Positions 58,201-64,000 of a stretch of 64,000 nt of DNA are shown here, in pieces; the first letter of the stretch is position 1, and each line of letters opens with the position of its first letter. The position numbers and the translations under genes are program-made. This DNA is from Nematopogon swammerdamellus (lineage: Eukaryota > Arthropoda > Insecta > Lepidoptera > Adelidae). The notes beneath the pieces are model-generated. The model was not told the DNA's origin and ran no database searches. It saw only the letters and a program-made list of their open reading frames with translations. The DNA lies in assembly GCA_946902875.1 (NCBI GenBank), contig OX336345.1, forward strand, positions 19,065,395 through 19,129,394, given 5' to 3'.

Positions 58201-59890
58201 CAACTGCTTCATGACTCGGTGGAATGATTTTCAACTACAAATGCGACTTTCTCAAATATTATTGGTATGAAAGAGATGCAATACTCTACATATTATCAGT
58301 TCCGAATGAGTCTATTTCTTCTTTATCTTAAACAAAAAATCTACTTCGAGACATTGCTGATAAGAGAGTAATTCTTTATCTCATCTGTATGCTTTATATG
58401 AAAAGTGCTTAGATAAAAAAACTGGACAAGTGCGTGTCCGATGGGCACACCGAGGTTTGTGCCAAAAAGAAAACGCTAAAAAAAAATTATATTCTATCCC
58501 TTGCCCCTTATGCGGGGTTTACATGGGTGACTATAGCCGCACCATTTTCGCCGCACGGCAACGGCAATTCGGCTAGCCCACAGGTGACTAAATTCGCAAG
58601 CAAAGTAGACTTGCATTCGACTTTCGGCCGTGCGGCGACCAGCCGCATGCGGCTGGCGACTAAAATCGACCGTGCCGTGCAAATGGTCACTCAGTCGCAG
58701 GCGATCGCTCGCTGCGGTCTCCCGCACGCCGTTGATAACGATACTCCTAACAATGTATAAAAACAATTTCAATGCAGTGCGACTGTTCTGGTCGACATTT
58801 TGATACAAAGTGAACAAGTCGCCTGCGATTTTTATTGACCTGTGTAAATGGGGGTGTGCGATTCGATTTTACAAGCGATCCGACTAGTGACTTGCCGGCG
58901 GCGAAAATCGACCCGTGCAAATCCCCTTTTACCTAGGGCTCAAATTGTAGCCGTCTGGGTTTGTGCCACCCACAAAGCATGGAATACCGCGCGCCGCGCC
59001 TCCTAGAGACGCCCTGAGCGCGATTTCCCTACAACGCCGTTGAAGCCTGTGGGCGTGGCCTATGACTTACATAAGTGTGTTGTGCGTGTGCATTTGTTTT
59101 GTGCGTGTGCCTAACTTACTCCTCTTTGTGTGTGTGTAGTGTACTAGTGTACTAACACGCACACACACACACACACACATACGTAGCGCTAGCAGCACTG
59201 CGTCCAGTTATTGGGTTTCAAATATTATTATTACTTTCGCCTCTAGGAGAGGCGCGCGCGGTCGGTATTCGATGCTCTGTGGTGCCACCGTACTACATGT
59301 TTGATGGCGCCGAATAGCAGACTCGGCTGTGTTCTCCTCTAGTTCAATATAGCCAGCAATCCAAAGGGAAGTCTCCGGTGATGATATTGGCTGGCCGGAT
59401 CATATGCTTTGGCCTCTCTGACTCAGCCACCCATACCGGATTAAATAACAAGAATATATATAGGCATGATGTAAATAAGTGTATTTAAAATAAATATAAC
59501 GGCATTTTAGAAACACACATCCCATTTCCTCCTACTTTCCACCATACACTTATTTAGTGTTTATATTTTTTTAATATGTTCTTCATTAGGTTAATTTCAT
59601 TCTAATTAGTTTTATTTAATTTGTGTTATTCAGTTATGAAAATAAAGATTTATTCTAAAAAAAATTATAATAAAAAAAAAATATAAAGGAAAGTGTGTGA
59701 ATATAATGAAAAAAAAAACTCACAAGGACGTCATGCGCTCGACCATCGCGTAGACCATCTGCTCGTAGTAATCGACTTTTTTGGCGTAAATATGCGTGCA
59801 CTTCTCCACAATCATCCCCATCATGGCGAAATTCTCCAACATGCCGTTGAATTGTTGAAGACCCACTTCCGTGAGATATTCTTCGAGGAG
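49213..59890 (-). CDS. NCAPH2: Condensin II subunit CAP-H2 (kleisin beta), 5' partial
   Basis: The kleisin subunit of condensin II links SMC2/SMC4 to the HEAT subunits in the nucleus and drives chromosome compaction. Eight minus-strand exons (59890-59724, 57800-57653, 56453-56272, 55143-54710, 54190-54149, 52831-52647, 51623-51405, 49320-49213) join in phase throughout: 494 residues and stop TAA. The first exon matches the CAP-H2 N-terminal helix region (CTHIYAKKVDYYEQMVYAMV). The middle is variable, acidic and basic, with KKRKRR. The end (STKRVDEWGSFFSDRL ... PQYEVSRYFFTVLNMANQGK) is the C-terminal winged helix that binds the SMC head. N-terminal residues before LLEEYLTEVG are missing from the window or unrecognised. 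A minisatellite copies the end of the 51405 exon. Confidence 0.88.
49355..49690. repeat. Tandem array of self-complementary CTCGGCT units
   Basis: CTCGGCTAAAAATCCAGCCGAGAT recurs about eight times with CTCGGTCTCGG(TT) spacers. Each unit can form its own stem (CTCGGCT/AGCCGAG). It sits in the last NCAPH2 intron, 35 bp from the final exon. Confidence 0.85.
49746..49835 (+). repeat. Perfect 45-bp direct duplication
   Basis: Two identical units starting CAGCGCTAAACAGAGCCGC at 49746 and 49791, adjacent without spacer. Confidence 0.9.
50085..51401 (-). repeat. ~176-bp minisatellite built from an NCAPH2 exon end and splice donor
   Basis: Seven units start at 50179, 50355, 50526, 50698, 50874, 51050 and 51226 (spacing 171-176), plus a partial at 50085. 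On the minus strand each holds the last ~60 nt of the 51623-51405 exon (reading about RQLPQYEVSRYFFTVLNM), its GTCAGT donor, and intron containing the CCGTACGGAAAC/(GACG)n dispersed repeat. The real exon is the eighth copy. Confidence 0.9.
52093..52160 (+). mobile_element. SINE H1 head fragment
   Basis: TCAGCCTCGGTAGCTCAGTGG to GGACGCGGTCAAT. The body is absent. Confidence 0.65.
52290..52600. repeat. Dispersed ~300-bp repeat, copy 2 (inverted)
   Basis: Reverse-complement relative of 46536-46835 (AAAGTTCCATACCTTCGGC, GCGGTAGGTAGTTAGCGCG). Confidence 0.65.
53011..53619 (-). mobile_element. Pogo/Tigger-type DNA transposon, deleted copy
   Basis: Termini CAGTAAAACCCGCTTAATAC on both ends with TA duplications at 53009-53010 and 53620-53621, as for pogo elements. 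The minus strand around 53150-53230 encodes DEFGLFFKLMPDKSF, part of the pogo/Jerky DDE transposase. 609 bp in total, so nonautonomous. Confidence 0.8.
53620..54148 (-). other. NCAPH2 intron remainder
   Basis: A GTGCGAGTC-type repeat tail near 53810-54090; no exon is seen until the 42-bp exon at 54190-54149. Confidence 0.5.
55154..55276 (+). mobile_element. LINE pol C-terminal fragment abutting an NCAPH2 exon
   Basis: Reads SNRAVEMWNKLPEDVAQAPT then SFKNRLDKHLKK and a stop, the usual end of CR1-like and related LINE reverse transcriptases. It starts about 9 bp from the antisense splice acceptor at 55144-55145. Confidence 0.75.
55277..56271 (-). other. NCAPH2 intron remainder
   Basis: Contains the rest of the LINE 3' tail to about 55350 and otherwise unremarkable AT-rich sequence. 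Confidence 0.5.
56544..57070 (-). mobile_element. Second pogo/Tigger-type copy, right end missing
   Basis: Starts CAGTAAAACCCGCTTAATACC at 56544. The minus strand encodes TADEFGLFFKLMPDKSFVM at about 56700-56770. The extra repeat of GGGAAATCGTCTTAAGC near its end and a GC-rich run replace the right terminus. Confidence 0.75.
57165..57335 (+). mobile_element. Degenerate SINE tail T
   Basis: GCAGCAGGTGGCGGTTTTCG...GACACAGCGTGCGGTATG matches the T tail with many changes. An (AAAT)n run follows at 57508-57536. Confidence 0.55.
58025..58215 (-). mobile_element. SINE tail T fragment
   Basis: Inverted T tail from the (CATA)n run at 58030 to GCTTCATGACTCGGTGGAA. Confidence 0.6.
58513..58926. mobile_element. 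MITE-like element with GGGG-TTT-CA-GGGT termini
   Basis: Left GGGGTTTACATGGGTGACT and right end complement GGGGATTTGCACGGGTCGA are imperfect inverted termini. The interior is GC-rich with CCGCATGCGGCTGGCGAC blocks. No transposase. Confidence 0.5.
59250..59455 (+). mobile_element. H3-type SINE 3' part
   Basis: CACCGTACTACATGTTTGATG...CTCTGACTCAGCCACCCATAC matches the H3 body end. A (CA)n run lies at 59157-59180 upstream. Confidence 0.65.
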
Positions 59891-59991
59891 CTGTAACATA
59901 ATCACAATCCGTTCAAAAATATTGTCATCTACATAGATGATTATGATTTAAAAAAAAGTCAAAAATAATTTCCGTTTACTTACTTAAAGGA

Positions 59992-61620
59992 AAGGATTAT
60001 GGAAAGTAACTAAGAATTTTAATCAACATCAAAAAGCGTTACCCCCCCCCCTACGTAAACCAGACAACACGTGGGCAAAAAACGATGAAGAGAAAGCAGA
60101 AACATATGCACAGTTCCTCAAAAATGTCTTCACACCATCCAAGAAAGCCCCGAAAACATAGCCTGGGAAAAAGAGGTAGAGGAATACCTCCAAAGCGATC
60201 TACAAATGTCCTTGCCAATACGACATGCTACTCCAAATGAGTTGACGAGAGAGATAAAAAAGCTTGAACTTAAAAAGGCTCCTGGCTTTGATCTCATAAC
60301 ATCCGAGATACTAAAGGAGCTCCCGAAAAAAGCCATCGTACACTTAACGGCAATAATCAACGGCGCAATTAGATTAGGCTATTTTCCCAGTTTATGGAAA
60401 ATCTCTGAAATAATAATGATTCCGAAACCTGGTAAGCCTCCAAATGAAGTAACGTCATATAGACCAATAAGCCTTCTACTAATAATGTCCAAGATATTTG
60501 AAAAAGTCCTCAATCGAAGATTGCAGCCTCTCATCATAGAAAAGAAACTCCTTCCAGATCATCAGTTTGGTTTCAGAACAAACCATTCCACAATCGAACA
60601 ACTGCACAGAGTATGTCACAAAATCCGCCAATTGCTAGAGAAGAAGGTATTCTGCTCTGCTGTTTTTCTGGACGTTCAACAAGCCTTCGACAAAGTATGG
60701 CACAATGGTATATTATTCAAGCTTAAACAGACTACACATCACAACTTTTATGCGCTAATGAAGTCTTACCTTGAAGATCGAATATTCAGAGTAAAACAAA
60801 ACGGAAGCTTTTCAAGGTTTTATGAAATAAAAGCAGACGTTCCTCAAGGCTCAGTGCTTGGACCTGTTTTATACAGCTTGTATACAGCAAATACACCAGA
60901 TACAGAAAAAGTATTGACAGCCACATACGCTGACGACACAGCAGCTCTGAGTAGCAGTATAGACGCAGTGGATGCATCAAAGCAGCTACAACTACATCTC
61001 GATAATATACATAAATGGTTAAACAAATGGAAGATAAAAGCTAGCGCTGCGAAGTCTCTACACATAACATTCACTCTACGCCAAGGAAACTGCCCAGAGG
61101 TGAAGCTCGGCAATGAAACCCTACCACATGTGGAGACAGTAAAATACCTAGGAATGCACCTTGACAGAAAGCAGACATGGAAGCACCATATTCAACAGAA
61201 GAGAAACGAACTTAACCTTAGAACCCGTGGTTTTGACTGGCTTCTGAACTCAAACTCCAGGCTAAGCCTTGAAAATAAACTTCTACTATATAAAGCTGTT
61301 TTGAAGCCGGTATGGACTTACGGAATAGAATTGTGGGGTACCACCAGTAACTCCAATATAGAAATACTACAAAGGTACCAGAATGTCATACTCAGAAAAA
61401 TTTGCCACGCGCCTTGGTTCACAAAAACAGAGGAAATACACAAATACCTGGAAGTCCCCACTGTAATGGAAGAAATAAATGAGCGTAGCGCTCGATACCA
61501 CTTCAGGTTGGAAAACCATGTAAACCCGCTAGCAGTGCAGCTCATACATAACAAAAATAATGTAACTAGACTGAGGAGGCACGATGTCCTGGAATTAAAT
61601 AAACGGGACCAGTAACACCG
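59992..61620 (+). mobile_element. Truncated, frameshifted Jockey-like LINE pol
   Basis: Begins inside the endonuclease-RT linker (LWKVTKNFNQHQ, TWAKNDEEKAETYAQFL). A one-base frameshift near 60140 precedes a long RT frame from about 60150 to 61615. RT motifs are visible: SYRPISLL, HQFGFRTNHST, FLDVQQAFDKVWH, VPQGSVLGPVLY, TYADDTAAL, VKYLGMHLDR. The endonuclease and ORF1 are gone. It is related to 44700-45600 but not its source. Confidence 0.85.
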
Positions 61621-61659
61621 AAGGTGGCTGATCACTGGATCACAACACCTACAAGCCAA

Positions 61660-61945
61660 AATTTTTTTTTTTAAGGGTCGGGGTTTTTTAAATTTGTAAT
61701 TTAACTTTTATTTTAGCTTTTGAAAAAAAAAAACCGCATGCAAATCGGTCCATTTTTTAAGATAATAATTTTTTAAATTACTCAATTACTTGATTACAAA
61801 CATAGCTAACAACGATCCCGATTAAACCAGTTATCTAATAAAAAAAATCACATCCAAATCATTCCATCCGTTTGGAAGCTACGTACGATGCCACAGACAG
61901 ACACACAAATACGCACACACGTTAAATTCTAACCCCTCTTTTTTC
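61660..61945 (-). mobile_element. Dispersed repeat R, inverted
   Basis: Complement of repeat R (TAGCTAACAACGATCCCGATT, GCCACAGACAGACACACAAA), starting exactly at the TTTTTAAGGGTCGGG point next to the Jockey end. Confidence 0.6.
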
Positions 61946-61984
61946 GCCGGTGGTTAAAAAGTGAGAGTTAGGGCCCCCGAGCCC

Positions 61985-62330
61985 TGTTATCACTGCGACC
62001 TAGGAAGATCTATTGTGATCTCTCAAAGGTTTAGAGCTCACACCCAAGTCCGATTTCCGCTAAGAACCAAGTTTGAGTGAATCGATGGTTGAGTGCCTGT
62101 ATTTGGCATGGGTCAAAAGTATAACCCCCAAGGAAGCTTCTACTGTGAATGAGCTGTTCACATTCACAAAGGATGTGTATGGGTGTTTCATCCTCTTTTA
62201 TACAGAACCTGCACAACGGTGTGCCGCTAATGAAGGCCCATTCGGTGTAGGTGTTTGTTTAGTCCGCAGTGTACTGTCAGGCCTCACCAGCGGCGACTCC
62301 TGGTCCTGAATATTGGGTTGGCTCTGGCTA
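61985..62330 (-). mobile_element. 3' fragment of an RNase H-type LINE
   Basis: The minus strand reads LCRFCIKEDETPIHILCECE...LGGYTFDP, homologous in pattern to the 4195-4720 fragment. Frameshifts interrupt the upstream part (CGLNKHLHRMG). Confidence 0.65.
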
Positions 62331-62479
62331 AGGAATTTTTTTTCCATAATTTCATAACTTAGGTACCTACGCGTTAATTTATTTCTACCACAATGAGTTC
62401 AAAAACTGAAAGACGATTACGATATAGATAGTTTATAATATTTCGTTTAAATGATTTGTTTTTCTCACTTACGATTTAC

Positions 62480-64000
62480 TTTACTCTCGGGGTAGCCTAG
62501 GATCCCTAGAGAGTGCGTCCCCCGGGTGGCGGATGGGGGGAAGCTCGTCGGCTGCGTACATTTGCGTGTGCGCAGCCGGAGGGTAGGAGGGAAATAAAAC
62601 ACCTCCCGTGGACCATTCAAGGCCGGGTGCCGAGCCCGTCATCCATTCAGAAGGAGACCTCGGCTAAGAGAGGGAGAAAACTCTGAAGAACAAACCCGCA
62701 ATGGGAAGGAAAACCCGAGAAAAACCCGGGGGCCGGTGCCCGTCACCCCTGGAGGGAAACATCCCGGATAGGAGAAGGTCACTCCGAATCTAAACCGTGC
62801 AGTGGCCTGGGGCCCCGCTGCAGCTACTCCCCACCGTAAAAAATGATGTACACTGATAACGAGAGCAATCTGCGATGCGACCCGGCTAGCGCCCGGCGCT
62901 TGGGGGTAACCGGGCCCCCAAGTGAGAAATATGTCACCGAAGAGAGAAATCTGCCATACGACCCGGCTAGCACCCGGCGCTTGGGGGTAACCGGGCCCCT
63001 AAGTGAGAAATTTGTCACCGAAGACGGCACGGGGGTAGGGAACCAGGCCCCCATGTCTGTTGATGCACCTGGCCAAACCTCCAAGGAAGTGGGAAACCAG
63101 GCTTCCTTGACAGGCAATAATACTGGTCAAAACAACCAAAACACGCCGCCTGCCTTTTATATCCAATCAGGTGCGCTAAACTCATCCACATCAACTACCC
63201 TGCCAAAACCCCTCACGCAACAACTGCTACACAAAAGTTTCTTCTATACTCGACCCAGAAGTAACTCTGTTGGACCTGCAGAAATGCGAACGACTCCACA
63301 CGATCTCAGAAAACAGGACTCGACTGAGTACATGGAAACTACGACTAACCAAACACACTACACTTGGCAGAGAGTACCACAACCAATGCAAGACAGAAAG
63401 AGGAAAAAACTCAGTGGTAGCAAAACACCATCGCCTGAGAGGACAAACACTCAAGGCGGAAATAGGTTCTCCATACTGCCTACTGATGATAATGGCAACA
63501 ACATGGCGAAACCGCAAAAGGAAACCAGGCCACCTCCACTTATACTCTATGGGATACAAGACGTCAATGCACTCATCAAAGCAATTGAAACTGTGCTCTC
63601 AAAAAAAGATTATACACTCAAAATTATAACAAAAAATCAAATGAGAGTCAGCAGTATGTCAACAGAGTCCTATAAGAACCTGATGTCCCTAGTACGCAGA
63701 ATGGGTCTAATTGGTCACACCTTTACAAGGAAGGAAGAAAAATGCCATCGCATAGTCATAAAGGGTCTTCATCACACAACCCCACACGATGCCATCATAG
63801 AAGAAATAGAAAAGACTGGCAATAAGGTGAGAGGAGAGATTATAAATGCCCGCTTTGGGGCAGAAAAGATACCCTCCTCAACATTCTTTGTTAATATTGA
63901 ACCCAGCGTCAACAATAAAACTGTGAAGGACATCAAATACATATACAACACCGTGGTTACCATTGAAGACCCTAGAAAGCGCGAAAACATTGTACAATGC
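62480..64000 (+). mobile_element. 5' end and ORF1 of a Jockey-like LINE, runs off the window
   Basis: A GC-rich 5' UTR (about 62480-62842) leads to ORF1. An in-frame stop at 62837-62839 makes ATG 62843 the start (a second ATG follows at 62846), and the frame stays open for 386 codons to the window end. The N-terminus holds two ~23-residue repeats with RRLGVTGP. The C-terminal part (CHRIVIKGLHHTTPHDAI...EEIEKTGNKVRGEI...FFVNIEP) is the pre-CCHC domain of Jockey gag proteins, and the last residues, NIVQC, begin the zinc knuckles. The copy looks young because ORF1 is intact. Confidence 0.82.

Noticed and set aside
1..64000. CRISPR array, prophage, operon or bacterial island
   Set aside because: Spliced genes, polyadenylation signals and insect transposons make the window eukaryotic; tandem repeats here lack unique spacers.

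Overview
The window is animal nuclear DNA, most likely from a moth or butterfly. Exons are GC-rich and are split by long AT-rich introns. Those introns and the intergenic DNA are packed with insect-type repeats: SINEs, Jockey and RTE-like LINE pieces, hAT, PIF/Harbinger and pogo-type MITEs, and long foldback elements. No bacterial features (operons, Shine-Dalgarno sites, CRISPR arrays) are seen. The species cannot be fixed from the sequence.

Four protein-coding genes can be rebuilt from splice sites and family motifs. (1) 819-11223 (+) is the body and 3' end of a KDM3/JHDM2-type histone H3K9 demethylase: seven exons, Zn finger plus JmjC domain, with the 5' end outside the window. (2) 17953-24863 (+) is a three-exon secreted Kazal-like protein with a TATA promoter. 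(3) 33230-29316 (-) is a second three-exon secreted Kazal-like protein, convergent with the first, with the same intron phases and nearly the same cysteine spacing. (4) 59890-49213 (-) is eight exons of condensin II subunit CAP-H2 (NCAPH2), with its first exon(s) upstream of the window or unrecognised.

The layout is: 1-11.9 kb KDM3; 11.9-17.8 kb a repeat-filled spacer; 17.9-33.2 kb the Kazal pair with a repeat-filled spacer between their 3' ends; 33.2-49.2 kb a gene-poor stretch of foldbacks, MITEs, SINEs and truncated LINEs; 49.2-59.9 kb NCAPH2; 59.9-64 kb nested LINE debris ending in the intact 5' end and ORF1 of a Jockey-like element that runs off the window. KDM3 and CAP-H2 both act on chromatin, but nothing here suggests joint regulation. 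The Kazal genes are extracellular.

The most unusual signals are: a modular SINE superfamily in which a 5S rRNA-like head, a tRNA-like head and a third unrelated head are joined in different combinations to bodies, two of which share a core; a ~176-bp minisatellite in NCAPH2 that repeats the end of a coding exon together with its splice donor seven extra times; and several ~1-kb nested foldback elements. No dedicated novel multi-gene system was seen.
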